Assembly: GCA_027038385.1 (NCBI GenBank)
Contig: JALVXE010000049.1
Location: 1-14,564 of the forward strand
Direction: 5' to 3'
Source of the DNA: Thermotogaceae bacterium
GTDB lineage: Bacteria; Thermotogota; Thermotogae; Thermotogales; Thermotogaceae
DNA length: 14,564 nucleotides
Every line of letters begins with the position of its first letter. Within the stretch, counting starts at the first letter, position 1. The notes below the pieces were generated by a model that was given only the letters and a program-made list of their open reading frames with translations, had not been told where the DNA came from and ran no database searches. The position numbers and the translations under genes were made by a program. This document shows, one piece after another, positions 1-7,530 of the stretch.

Positions 1-384
1 TCCATATTCGTAACTCTGACTTTCAGGAAGTACCAGGGTATAAAGTATGACTGGAAACTTCTGTGGAGGTTCATCTACTATGTCTTCGTTTACTTACCTG
101 TGTTCGTCGTGGAAATGGTCAAGGCGAATATCGATGTAGCCGCCAGGGTGTTGAATCCGAAGCTCCCACTCAATCCGGGTTTTGTTGAAGTTAAAACTGA
201 CCTTAAAGGTGATGCGTCTAAGCTCTTTTTAGCCAACTCCATAACGCTTACCCCCGGTACCCTGAGCGTCGATGCAAAAGGCGAAAAACTTTTCATACAC
301 TGGATTGACGTGAAAACCACGGAGAACAAGGAAAAATACATATCGCAGAAGTTTGAGAAGCTGCTCAAGGGGGTGTTCGAATGA
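1..384 (+). CDS. mbxA: MnhE/MrpE-like antiporter subunit (MbxA), 5' end missing
   Basis: Partial gene: the reading frame is open from the first base, so the N-terminus lies outside the window and 127 codons plus a stop remain. The visible part starts inside a hydrophobic, aromatic-rich membrane segment, followed by the family hallmark ANIDVAARVLNP and a cytoplasmic C-terminal domain (VKTDL...LANSITLTPGTLSVD...HWIDV) typical of the MnhE/MrpE family (PF01899). In MBX and Mrp complexes this subunit is part of the membrane ion-translocation module. The TGA stop overlaps the ATG of the next gene (ATGA), indicating translational coupling. The symbol follows archaeal mbx nomenclature, based on order and family. 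An internal ATG at 100 is not a real start, because conserved family sequence continues upstream of it. Confidence 0.93.
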   Translation, partial: SIFVTLTFRKYQGIKYDWKLLWRFIYYVFVYLPVFVVEMVKANIDVAARVLNPKLPLNPGFVEVKTDLKGDASKLFLANSITLTPGTLSVDAKGEKLFIHWIDVKTTENKEKYISQKFEKLLKGVFE

Positions 385-629
385 TAGTGCTGTTCTTCGT
401 TCTCATCGGAATAGGAGTCATACTGTCGTTCATAAGGGTGATCATCGGTCCTACCTCTTCAGACAGAGTAGCGGCACTCGATACGATGAATGTTATGCTA
501 ACTGGGCTCATAGTTGTGTTGGCTTACGTTTTCAACAGATCGATATACCTTGATATAGCCCTCGTTTACGCTCTTCTGTCTTTCCTTGAAACGATCGTCA
601 TATCGAGGTATTTGGAGGGGAGAAAATGA
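381..629 (+). CDS. mbxB: MnhF/MrpF-like antiporter subunit (MbxB)
   Basis: This 82-residue hydrophobic protein has three predicted membrane helices and the MnhF/MrpF family (PF04066) core: RVIIGPTSSDRVAALDTMNV between helices 1 and 2. The length is normal for the family. It overlaps the preceding gene by four bases (ATGA) and is overlapped in the same way by the next. In Mrp antiporters and MBX complexes it belongs to the small-subunit cluster that carries the Na+/H+ pathway. No regulatory signal of its own is visible, so it depends on the operon promoter upstream of the window. The family call is firm; the mbx symbol comes from gene order. Confidence 0.95.
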   Translation: MIVLFFVLIGIGVILSFIRVIIGPTSSDRVAALDTMNVMLTGLIVVLAYVFNRSIYLDIALVYALLSFLETIVISRYLEGRK

Positions 630-955
630 GTGTCAACGTGATAATAGGAGATATCCTCATCGCCGTAGGTGCATTCTTTTATTTTCTCGGAGGACTGGGA
701 ATACTTAGGATGCCGGACGTTTACAACAGGCTCCAAGCTGGTACCAAGGCTACGACACTTGGAACCTTCTCTACCGTTATAGGTGTTGGTGTATCAAAAC
801 CCGAGTTTCTGATAAAAGCGTTGATAATAGTGGCGTTCGTTGCTATGACTAATCCAGTTGGAAGCTCTGTTCTTGCAAGGGCTTCTTATCTTTCCGGAGT
901 CAAGCCGTGTGATTGTACGAAGGTTGACGAGTACAAAGGTGGTGGTGAAGAATGA
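626..955 (+). CDS. mbxC: MnhG/MrpG-like antiporter subunit (MbxC)
   Basis: A 109-residue membrane protein of the MnhG/PhaG family (PF03334). Three hydrophobic segments are visible, and the family signature LGGLGILRMPDVYNRLQAGT follows the first helix, then TKATTLG and an ALIIVAFVAMTNPVGSS helix. Compared with short MrpG proteins it has a hydrophilic tail with a CDC pair (PCDCTKVDEY) ending in GGGEE; similar tails are common in MBH/MBX-type MnhG proteins, and I assign no metal role. It overlaps both neighbours by four bases (ATGA). Role: small subunit of the ion-translocating membrane arm. Confidence 0.95.
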   Translation: MSVNVIIGDILIAVGAFFYFLGGLGILRMPDVYNRLQAGTKATTLGTFSTVIGVGVSKPEFLIKALIIVAFVAMTNPVGSSVLARASYLSGVKPCDCTKVDEYKGGGEE

Positions 956-1194
956 GTGCACTCATCTGGCTAGCTGGAGGAATAATGATAGCCGCTGCTA
1001 TATTTGCGGTTGAGGCCAGGAAGATTTTGGATGCTGTCATAGCGATGTCGGCTCTCAGCTTGGTATCGGTTTTTCTGTTCATAGCCATGAGAGCCCCAGA
1101 TGTTGCTATAACTGAGGCATCTGTTGGTGCGGGTCTTGTCACGGCTGTTCTTCTCGTTACCCTCTTCAGAATGAGAGGGGGTGATGACAAGTGA
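952..1194 (+). CDS. mbxD: MbhD/MnhB N-terminal-like membrane subunit (MbxD)
   Basis: An 80-residue protein with three membrane helices matching the MbhD family (DUF4040-type): EARKILDAVIAMSALSLVSV then MRAPDVAITEASVGAGLVTA. The motif APDVAITEA with its acidic residue is the conserved core, also found inside the large MrpA subunit. In MBH and MBX complexes this piece is a stand-alone subunit in the proposed ion pathway. The start ATG overlaps the previous stop (ATGA), and the C-terminal stop overlaps the next ATG in the same way. No separate promoter is seen. Confidence 0.93.
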   Translation: MSALIWLAGGIMIAAAIFAVEARKILDAVIAMSALSLVSVFLFIAMRAPDVAITEASVGAGLVTAVLLVTLFRMRGGDDK

Positions 1195-1958
1195 GAAGGT
1201 TCTACGCAATACTGGTAGCAGCCGGTCTCGTGTACATGCTCTTTATGTTTTTAGGTACGATTGTTCCGTACGGAAAAGCTGATGTGGCTGACAGAGTTTC
1301 CGCTCATTTCTTGGCCAAAGATGTGAATTCTATTAGTCCGACTAAATGGGTTGAAGGAGACAAGCAAGTTCCGCATAGTGAAAGAGTTTATGGGAGGAAA
1401 GGATTTGAGGATGGAAGTGCAAATGTCGTGACATCGATAGTCGTTAACTACAGGTCTTTCGATACCCTCGGTGAAGTCACGGTCCTTTTCGCATCTGCCG
1501 TCGGAGTTGGACTTATCTTAGGCGGTACGAGAAGGATGAAATACGGGAGAAAACCCAACTTCATCCTCAGGGTCAGTACGGGAATACTGCTCCCTCTGAT
1601 AATACTTTTTGGAATATACATATTCGTCCACGGGCACCTCACGCCAGGTGGGGGATTTCCAGGAGGTACCATCATAGCTGCTGCAGTGCTTTTGCTCTAC
1701 CTCTCAAACGAAGAGTTCTCCCTGAACATGATAGTTTCTAAATCCCTTGAGGGCAGCATGGGTTCGCTCTACGTCATATTTGGATTAATCGGTCTTGCAG
1801 CTGGAGGTGCATTCCTGTTCAACTTCCTTCCTAACGGTGTCGTTGGATCACTCTTCAGTGCAGGTGTCGTTCCACTAGTGTATATGACCATAGGTTTGAA
1901 GGTCGGATCCGAGCTTTCAGGAGTCGTGGCCGAGATACATGAAGAGAGGGAGGGATGA
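1191..1958 (+). CDS. mbxF: MbhE-MnhB fusion antiporter subunit (MbxF)
   Basis: A 255-residue protein that joins two family pieces. Residues 1-115 look like MbhE: an N-terminal membrane helix, a polar stretch facing outward, then ANVVTSIVVNYRSFDTLGE leading into a second helix. Residues 125-255 are the MnhB/MrpB domain (PF04039): VSTGILLPLIILFGIYIFVHG, the signature HLTPGGGFPGGTIIAAAVLL, and two further helices. Archaeal MBH encodes these as separate MbhE and MbhF, whereas the MBX branch has them fused, so this supports assignment to MBX rather than MBH. It overlaps both neighbours by four bases (ATGA). Role: membrane ion-translocation module. Confidence 0.92.
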   Translation: MRRFYAILVAAGLVYMLFMFLGTIVPYGKADVADRVSAHFLAKDVNSISPTKWVEGDKQVPHSERVYGRKGFEDGSANVVTSIVVNYRSFDTLGEVTVLFASAVGVGLILGGTRRMKYGRKPNFILRVSTGILLPLIILFGIYIFVHGHLTPGGGFPGGTIIAAAVLLLYLSNEEFSLNMIVSKSLEGSMGSLYVIFGLIGLAAGGAFLFNFLPNGVVGSLFSAGVVPLVYMTIGLKVGSELSGVVAEIHEEREG

Positions 1959-2305
1959 GGATGGTATACATCATATCGATAATACTGGTTGGAATAGGAG
2001 TCTACGGCCTAATGACGCAGAAAAATTTGTTCAAGCATTTGATATCCCTCTCCATAATAGATACAGCCGTGAATATATTCATAGTTGCAACGGGATATGT
2101 GAACGGTGGGAAGGCTCCGATATACACGAAGAATTTTCCAAGCTTTGCGATCGGTAGATTCGTAGATCCATTGCCCCAGGCCCTTGTTCTAACCGCAATC
2201 GTCATAGGAGTCGGAACTTTGGCTGTGGGAGCATCCCTGCTAGTACGCGTGAAAGAAAAACACTCCTCGATCGACGTTGAGAACATGAAAGGAGTGGGAG
2301 AATGA
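1955..2305 (+). CDS. mbxG: MnhC/MrpC/NuoK-like subunit (MbxG)
   Basis: A 116-residue protein with three membrane helices, homologous to MnhC/MrpC and to complex I subunit NuoK (PF00420). Visible core: GIGVYGLMTQKNLFKHLISLSIIDTAVN, then DPLPQALVLTAIVIGVGTLAVGASLL, the canonical DPLPQALVLTAIVIG family motif. The start is the ATG at 1955 overlapping the previous TGA; a second ATG two codons later (1961) is an alternative. The stop overlaps the ATG of the MnhD-like gene. Role: part of the proton or sodium path next to the large antiporter subunits. Confidence 0.95.
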   Translation: MRMVYIISIILVGIGVYGLMTQKNLFKHLISLSIIDTAVNIFIVATGYVNGGKAPIYTKNFPSFAIGRFVDPLPQALVLTAIVIGVGTLAVGASLLVRVKEKHSSIDVENMKGVGE

Positions 2306-3696
2306 TCAGCCTACTTATCGCGATCCCGCTTCTACTCGCATTTGTATCCGTTATGTGGAAAAGATTGGCAAAGCCCCTCTTCTTCCTCGCAGCAGTTACG
2401 AACATGACTGTTCTGTTAGCGTCTTGGTTCCCCAACAGTGTGGAAATCCATGTGATGGGTAGTTGGAAACCTCCGTTCGGTATAAACCTCGTTTTTGATA
2501 ACGCGAGTTTCTATGCGGCTCTTGTAGTTAACTTCTTCTTCTTCTTGGTATCTTTGATGCCGAATCTTGTAGAAAGTTATGGAGTATCCTTGATGCTCCT
2601 CATGGCTGCCGCAAACGGGTTCGTTCTTACCGGCGATCTCTTCAATTCCTTCGTGTTCATGGAGATAATGACAATAACCGCTGTCACGGTAGCTTCCAGG
2701 AGAGAGAACTTTTACAACGCCTTTAAATACCTAATACTCGGAGGTATAGCCGGATCGATATACCTTCTCGCCACGATCTTTGCGTACACCGCAACGGGTA
2801 GCTTGAACATGGCACACGTTTCTATGGCCACCATATCAGCTTCCTCATTGGTGGCAATAACCACTCTGTACGCCATAGGCTTAGGGGTTGAGGCGAAGCT
2901 CTTCCCACTCAACGGTTGGGTGTCTGGAGTTTACGGTGGAAACGACCTCGCCCCAGTGATTCTCGGAACTTCTGTCTCTTTTGCGGCACTTTACATGGTT
3001 GGAAGACTTTTCGGGACGGTGTTTCATGGAAGCGGAGCGGGGGTTCTCTACACGTTAGCTTTGATAACGATCATCATAGGCGAAGTCGCAGCTCTAAGAC
3101 AGCAGAACCTTCTCAAGGCTTTTGCGTATTCGAGCGTTGCACAAGCTGGAGTCGTTGTGGCGATGATATCCAAAGGAACCAGTAGAGCAATGGGACTTGC
3201 TTACTTTCATCTGACGAACGATGCCGTGGCGAAGTTCGTGATATTCCTCGTTGCGGGATTTTTGGTTTACAACTACAAGAACCTGAACGGAGTCTTTAAA
3301 AAACACAAAGTTCTTGGTGCCTCTTTCAGTATGGCCACATTTTCTCTTGTAGGGTTTCCACTCTTCGCGGGTTTTCAGAGTAAGCTCAGGATAATAATGG
3401 AACTCTTCTCGATGAAGGACTACCTCTTCCCGGCCGTGATGCTTCTGGCAACCCTCATAGAGGTTGGATACGTGGTCAGGTGGAACGTAAAACTCTGGTT
3501 CGAGGAAGAAACTGATGAGAAAGCAGACAACCCGATCGTCGCAGGCACGCTTGCTCTCATACTTTCATTGCTTCTGGTAGCAGTCTTCATAAAGCCTGAG
3601 ATATTCCTCGGTGGAGCGATGAAGATGGGAAACGCCCTGGCCGATACAAAGGATTACATCCACGGTGTTCTCTCCGTTGTGAAGGGAGGGATGTGA
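2302..3696 (+). CDS. mbxH: MnhD/NuoN-like antiporter subunit (MbxH)
   Basis: A 464-residue polytopic membrane protein, about 14 hydrophobic segments, of the proton-conducting antiporter family (PF00361) shared by MrpD, NuoL, NuoM and NuoN. Residues expected for the ion channel are present: Glu121 in the helix FVFMEIMTI and Lys199 in GVEAKLFPLNGW, followed by further lysines in LLKAFAYSSVAQAG and NDAVAKFVIF. Length is typical for MrpD/MbhH. It overlaps the MnhC-like gene by four bases and ends one base before the GTG start of the second antiporter-like gene. Role: one of two large ion-pumping subunits of the membrane arm. Confidence 0.94.
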   Translation: MISLLIAIPLLLAFVSVMWKRLAKPLFFLAAVTNMTVLLASWFPNSVEIHVMGSWKPPFGINLVFDNASFYAALVVNFFFFLVSLMPNLVESYGVSLMLLMAAANGFVLTGDLFNSFVFMEIMTITAVTVASRRENFYNAFKYLILGGIAGSIYLLATIFAYTATGSLNMAHVSMATISASSLVAITTLYAIGLGVEAKLFPLNGWVSGVYGGNDLAPVILGTSVSFAALYMVGRLFGTVFHGSGAGVLYTLALITIIIGEVAALRQQNLLKAFAYSSVAQAGVVVAMISKGTSRAMGLAYFHLTNDAVAKFVIFLVAGFLVYNYKNLNGVFKKHKVLGASFSMATFSLVGFPLFAGFQSKLRIIMELFSMKDYLFPAVMLLATLIEVGYVVRWNVKLWFEEETDEKADNPIVAGTLALILSLLLVAVFIKPEIFLGGAMKMGNALADTKDYIHGVLSVVKGGM

Positions 3697-3697
3697 T

Positions 3698-5581
3698 GTG
3701 GCTTTGAGTACTCTCTTGATTTCCCTGCTGGTAACGTCCGTCGTTATATATTTCATATCCAAAGTGAGCTGGAGGGCTGGTGCGATACTGAACTTTCTCA
3801 TAGGTGTGTTCCTCATATCCTATGTTTTTGCCCTCCACATCGGAGTTACAAGCAACCTCGGAACGCTCTTTGGACAAAAGCTCCAGCTCACGTGGACGCA
3901 CGCTTCGTATTACTTCTCAGCTGTCAGTCTCTTGGTGATAGTTTCGGTTATGCTTTTCGCGATAAAGTGGCTCGATTCCCAAAAGTACCCTGCTGCTTTC
4001 AACATGTTCATACTCATGATGACAGCAGGATCTTTAGGAGTGTTCATGGCAGCTGATTTGATAACCCTTTACATATTCTGGGAGATAGCGGTTCTGTCTT
4101 CTATGTTGATAGTTCCGATGGGAAAGAAAGAGTCGAGAAAAGCTGCAGTGATATACGCGGTCATGAGTGCTTCTGGAACTTACATGTATCTCTATGGAGC
4201 TTTCCTAGCTTTTCAAAGATATGGGACGTTGAACATATCTGAAATAGCGAGGCACATGGTATCCGATCCTTCCACTGGAATTAAGGCGGCGATATTCCTC
4301 CTTCTGGCGTCCGCCGGAATAGCCAAAAGCGGTATATTTCCTCTCCACACCTGGCTTAGAATCGCGCATGGAAACGCTCCTGATGCTTTCTCGGCCGTTC
4401 TCTCGGGACAGCTTGTGAAACTCGGTAGCTACGTTTTGATGATCACCGTAGCCGCGATACCGTCTTTGAGGGTGTTTGGAAACATCCCGTTCTATTCCGG
4501 AATTCCGGCAACAAACTACTTTCTCATAGCACTCGGCGCGACGTCGATAATAATCGGTACTCTCATGGCTATAAAACAGGACGATATGAAGATGCTCATA
4601 GCCTTTTCATCCGTCGCAAATGGTGGATACATACTCATAGGCATAGGAACGATGGATCCGATGGGGTTTGAAGGTGGAGTCCTACACGTGTTCAACCATG
4701 CCATAGCCGCGGCGGTGATATTCATGGCCTTCGCTTCAGTCGTCTACAGAACACACACCAAGAAAATCAGCGAACTCGGTGGGCTCATACACAAGATGCC
4801 GATAACTTTTCTCGCGTACCTTTTCGCGATAATATCGCTCGCTGGAATTCCTCCAATGAGTGGGTTCATATCAAAGTGGATGATCTATCAGGCCCTTGTC
4901 AGAAAGGGAATGTTCATAACGGCGTTCATAGCGTTCTTTGGATCGATAGGTTCGTTCCTGTACGTCTTCAGACCACTCGCCGGGGTTTTCCTCGGTCAGC
5001 TTCCGAAGAAATACAAAGATGTCAAAGAGGTACCTCCGGTGATGTGGATACCGATGATGACACTCGTAGTAATCAGCTTGGTAATCGGGATATGGCCGTT
5101 CCCAGTTCTTCAGCCCATTGAGGGAATGAGGATGGACTACGGAATAGCTCCCACGATGAGAATAGCCGATTCGAGTCACTGGCTCATAAAAGGTTTCTCC
5201 GGGAGTTGGAATCCAGTGCTCGTATTCAATTTGTTCATAATAGGATTTGTGATAGCTTATATACTCTACACGATGTTCCCGAGGCCGAAGAAAGTCGATC
5301 TGCTGGCTCCACACAAGGAGGAAGGTGCCCCTATCAATATATACACCGGTGGGGAATACATATATACCCCAGAACTTTACCACTACAACACGAAGTTCTA
5401 CGCTGGATTTGAAAGGATGTACGAGAAGCATCCATCCTGGGAGAAGGTTCTTGAGATGCTTGCGAAGTTCTTCCATGACCTTGGAGAATGGGTACACGGT
5501 TGGTTCTTCAGACCTTCTCCATCTGCCTATACCTTCTGGGTCAGTCTAACGATACTAATCGTATTTTGGGTGAGGTGGTGA
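3698..5581 (+). CDS. mbxH': Second antiporter-like subunit with long C-terminal extension (MbxH')
   Basis: A 627-residue homologue of NuoL/MrpA/MrpD (PF00361). Channel residues are visible: Glu129 in ITLYIFWEIAVLSS, Lys210 in GIAKSGIFPLHTWL, and His217. The start is GTG at 3698: GGAGGG at 3685-3690 lies seven bases upstream, and the nearby ATG at 3696 is out of frame and stops after three codons. It is about 160 residues longer than the preceding antiporter-like subunit. The extension has a helix near residues 510-527, a polar tyrosine-rich stretch, an amphipathic segment around 563-605 and a last membrane helix at about 608-627. This resembles the lateral-helix plus anchor arrangement that MBH places in MbhI; that comparison is inference. 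Presence of two adjacent antiporter subunits is a mark of MBX. Confidence 0.92.
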   Translation: MALSTLLISLLVTSVVIYFISKVSWRAGAILNFLIGVFLISYVFALHIGVTSNLGTLFGQKLQLTWTHASYYFSAVSLLVIVSVMLFAIKWLDSQKYPAAFNMFILMMTAGSLGVFMAADLITLYIFWEIAVLSSMLIVPMGKKESRKAAVIYAVMSASGTYMYLYGAFLAFQRYGTLNISEIARHMVSDPSTGIKAAIFLLLASAGIAKSGIFPLHTWLRIAHGNAPDAFSAVLSGQLVKLGSYVLMITVAAIPSLRVFGNIPFYSGIPATNYFLIALGATSIIIGTLMAIKQDDMKMLIAFSSVANGGYILIGIGTMDPMGFEGGVLHVFNHAIAAAVIFMAFASVVYRTHTKKISELGGLIHKMPITFLAYLFAIISLAGIPPMSGFISKWMIYQALVRKGMFITAFIAFFGSIGSFLYVFRPLAGVFLGQLPKKYKDVKEVPPVMWIPMMTLVVISLVIGIWPFPVLQPIEGMRMDYGIAPTMRIADSSHWLIKGFSGSWNPVLVFNLFIIGFVIAYILYTMFPRPKKVDLLAPHKEEGAPINIYTGGEYIYTPELYHYNTKFYAGFERMYEKHPSWEKVLEMLAKFFHDLGEWVHGWFFRPSPSAYTFWVSLTILIVFWVRW

Positions 5582-5585
5582 TAAC

Positions 5586-6476
5586 ATGGTGGCCGCGTAC
5601 AAAGCATTGTTCAACTTGGTAGTTGCGTTTTTCCTTGTTTTATCCCTTGAAGGAATCGGTAGGAAGATAACCGCAAGGATCCAGAGAAGGATAGGTCCTC
5701 CGTGGTATCAGAACTTCATAGATCTGTTCAAGGCACTTTCAAAGCATCCATTCAGTAACGGATGGATATTCGATTTTGGGGTTCTCATGGCCCTTGGTGG
5801 TACTATGGCTACCGCGATGGTCATACCGATGGGATCGGCATTTTGGACTCCTTTCCCGAACAGTGATAACTTCTTCGTTATAATGTACCTATTTGCTGTT
5901 GGAGCTCTTGGAATGGCCATGGGGATGGTTGGAAGTGGAAATCCATGGTCATCCATAGGTGTGAGCAGGGCTTTGACTCAGATGCTCGGTTACGAACTCC
6001 CATACCTGATCGTGATATCCTCTACCATTTTTCACTACAAGACCGCGTCGATCCACAAACTTATAGAGATGCAGAGAGGTGGATGGAATCTCCTGGTTAT
6101 GCCACTTGGAGGAATAATCGCATTTGTATCACTTATGGGAATGCTCGGTAAGAAGCCTTTTGATATAGCGACGGCTCCCGCTGAGATCGCATCCGGTCCC
6201 ATGACAGAGCTTTCGGGGAAGTACATGGGACTTCTTCACATAATGCATGTTTTTGCGATATTCGTTGAGATCTCGCTATTCGTGGACATTTTCCTCGGTG
6301 GAGGAAACTTTGGGTGGTACCTCGTGAAGTTCATAGTAGTTTGGGTCTTGGCCGTGATGATATCTTCTGTTCTTCCAAGGTTCAGGATCGAGCAGATGAT
6401 CAAGTTCTATTGGGGGGTTCCCCTTGGACTCGCATTCTTGAACGCCCTATTCGTCTTGCTCGGATGGACACTCTGA
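5586..6476 (+). CDS. mbxM: NuoH-like membrane anchor subunit (MbxM)
   Basis: A 296-residue protein with about eight membrane helices of the NADH dehydrogenase subunit 1 / NuoH / MbhM family (PF00146). Signatures: RIQRRIGPPWYQNFIDLFK after helix 1, GYELPYLIV with a conserved Glu in the middle, and PFDIATAPAEIASGPMTELSG. It links the peripheral iron-sulfur arm to the ion-pumping arm. Its ATG is four bases after the preceding stop, with GAGGTGGTGA as a ribosome binding site that includes that stop codon. Position directly before the NuoB-like gene follows the mbx order (M-J-K-L-N), whereas NuoH in bacterial nuo operons lies after NuoG. Confidence 0.95.
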   Translation: MVAAYKALFNLVVAFFLVLSLEGIGRKITARIQRRIGPPWYQNFIDLFKALSKHPFSNGWIFDFGVLMALGGTMATAMVIPMGSAFWTPFPNSDNFFVIMYLFAVGALGMAMGMVGSGNPWSSIGVSRALTQMLGYELPYLIVISSTIFHYKTASIHKLIEMQRGGWNLLVMPLGGIIAFVSLMGMLGKKPFDIATAPAEIASGPMTELSGKYMGLLHIMHVFAIFVEISLFVDIFLGGGNFGWYLVKFIVVWVLAVMISSVLPRFRIEQMIKFYWGVPLGLAFLNALFVLLGWTL

Positions 6477-6486
6477 GGAGGTGATC
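6476..6486 (+). promoter_or_regulatory. Extended Shine-Dalgarno for the NuoB-like gene
   Basis: AGGAGGTGATC is complementary to eleven bases of the conserved 16S rRNA 3' end. It begins on the last base of the preceding stop codon and lies two bases before the ATG at 6489 (core GGAGG about ten bases before). This is the strongest ribosome binding site in the operon and may raise translation of the peripheral arm, which otherwise follows a long chain of coupled membrane genes. The sequence match is direct; the effect on expression is inference. Confidence 0.7.
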
Positions 6487-6488
6487 CG

Positions 6489-7025
6489 ATGAAGGAGAGA
6501 ACAATATGGGAACAGATAGCGGATAGCTTTAGATCGAGGTCAATTTGGATGCTCCATTACTGTACTGGATGTGGAGCCATGGAACTCCCACCAACGATGA
6601 CAGCTAGGTTCGATATGGAGAGATTTGGTATAGCACCTATGGCAACGCCTAGGCAAGCCGACATATTGTTGATAACGGGATATCTCAACACCAAGACTTT
6701 GAGAAGGGTCATATACACCTACGAACAGATGGCAGATCCCAAATACGTTATAGGATTTGGAAGTTGCACTATAAACGGTGGAATCTATTTCGACTCCTAT
6801 TCCACCATAAACAGGCTTGACTACTACATACCAGTGGACGTCTACATAGCCGGGTGTATGCCAAGACCCGAAGCTATATTGGAAGCTTTCAACTATCTCA
6901 TGGAGAAGATAAGAAAAGGGGAAGCAGATGGCTGGAAGAGATACAGAGAGAACTACGATTGGTACAAGCAGAATCAAATTCGCTCCCTCGGGGAGGTGTA
7001 TGTGCATGACGAATTCCATGAGTAA
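6489..7025 (+). CDS. mbxJ: NuoB-like / group 4 small subunit with one [4Fe-4S] cluster (MbxJ)
   Basis: A 178-residue soluble protein homologous to NuoB and the small subunit of group 4 membrane hydrogenases (PF01058). Four cluster ligands are visible: Cys25 and Cys28 in YCTGCGAMEL, Cys93 in IGFGSCTINGG, and Cys123 in AGCMPRPEA. The C-x-x-C spacing at 25-28 is that of group 4 hydrogenases and MBX, not the tandem CC of complex I NuoB. The proximal cluster should pass electrons from the ferredoxin-like subunit to the active site region at the interface with the NuoD-like subunit. The last 20 bases overlap the chosen start of the NuoC-like gene. Confidence 0.95.
   Translation: MKERTIWEQIADSFRSRSIWMLHYCTGCGAMELPPTMTARFDMERFGIAPMATPRQADILLITGYLNTKTLRRVIYTYEQMADPKYVIGFGSCTINGGIYFDSYSTINRLDYYIPVDVYIAGCMPRPEAILEAFNYLMEKIRKGEADGWKRYRENYDWYKQNQIRSLGEVYVHDEFHE
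6991..6996 (+). promoter_or_regulatory. Shine-Dalgarno that decides the NuoC-like start
   Basis: GGGAGG lies nine bases before the ATG at 7006 and only three bases before an in-frame ATG at 7000, so 7006 is the favoured start. It sits inside the end of the NuoB-like coding sequence. Confidence 0.65.
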
Positions 7026-7530
7026 TCTGGTGAAAATTCTGGAGAGTTTCAATCCGTTCGTTGAGGAGATAGATGAAAAGGAAATCAAGATAACGGTATC
7101 CCCAGACAAAGTTGTAGCTGTACTTGAGACTTTGAAAGCCAACGGATATTCTCACCTCTCTTTGATGACATGTGTTGATTGGATAGATGACAACCAGTTA
7201 GAGCTCGTTTACATCCTTTTCTCCTGGGAGGATGGAGGAAAGTTCTTGGTTTCAACGAGGATAGACAGGAGCAATCCGAAATTCGTTACCGTTAAAGAAC
7301 TCTGGCCAGTTGCGAGGTTCTATGAGAGGGAAATCCACGAATTCTTTGGAGTGGAGTTTGAAGGAAACGACGACATGAAACCGCTCTTCTTAGAGCTTTG
7401 GGATGAAAGGCCACCACTCAGAAAGGATTTCGATCCGCGGGATTATTCGAGAAAGAAGTTCCCGGATCGCGAGTACGAAAAAGATGTTATAAAAGAAGCG
7501 AAGATATTCAGGGGTGAGATAAATGGGTGA
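7006..7530 (+). CDS. mbxK: NuoC-like subunit (MbxK)
   Basis: A 174-residue soluble protein of the 30-kDa complex I subunit family (NuoC, PF00329). The family core lies near the C-terminus: ELWPVARFYEREIHEFFGVEFEGN, then LFLELWDERPPLRKDF. It has no cofactor ligands and acts as a scaffold between the NuoB-like and NuoD-like subunits. The frame is open further upstream to an ATG at 6928, but that would add 26 residues lying over the NuoB-like gene without family similarity; the ribosome binding site at 6991-6996 supports 7006 (7018 is also possible). The end overlaps the NuoD-like gene by eight bases. Confidence 0.9.
   Translation: MTNSMSNLVKILESFNPFVEEIDEKEIKITVSPDKVVAVLETLKANGYSHLSLMTCVDWIDDNQLELVYILFSWEDGGKFLVSTRIDRSNPKFVTVKELWPVARFYEREIHEFFGVEFEGNDDMKPLFLELWDERPPLRKDFDPRDYSRKKFPDREYEKDVIKEAKIFRGEING

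Noticed and set aside
4871..5497. Minus-strand open frame of 208 codons
   Set aside because: It lies wholly opposite the conserved MbxH' gene, has no recognisable domain and no ribosome binding site; it is a shadow frame.
6928..7005. Longer N-terminus for the NuoC-like protein
   Set aside because: The extra 26 codons overlap the NuoB-like gene, lack family similarity and lack a ribosome binding site, while 7006 has one.
6540..7142. Minus-strand open frame of 200 codons
   Set aside because: Antisense to the NuoB-like and NuoC-like genes, which have clear family motifs; composition is that of a shadow frame.
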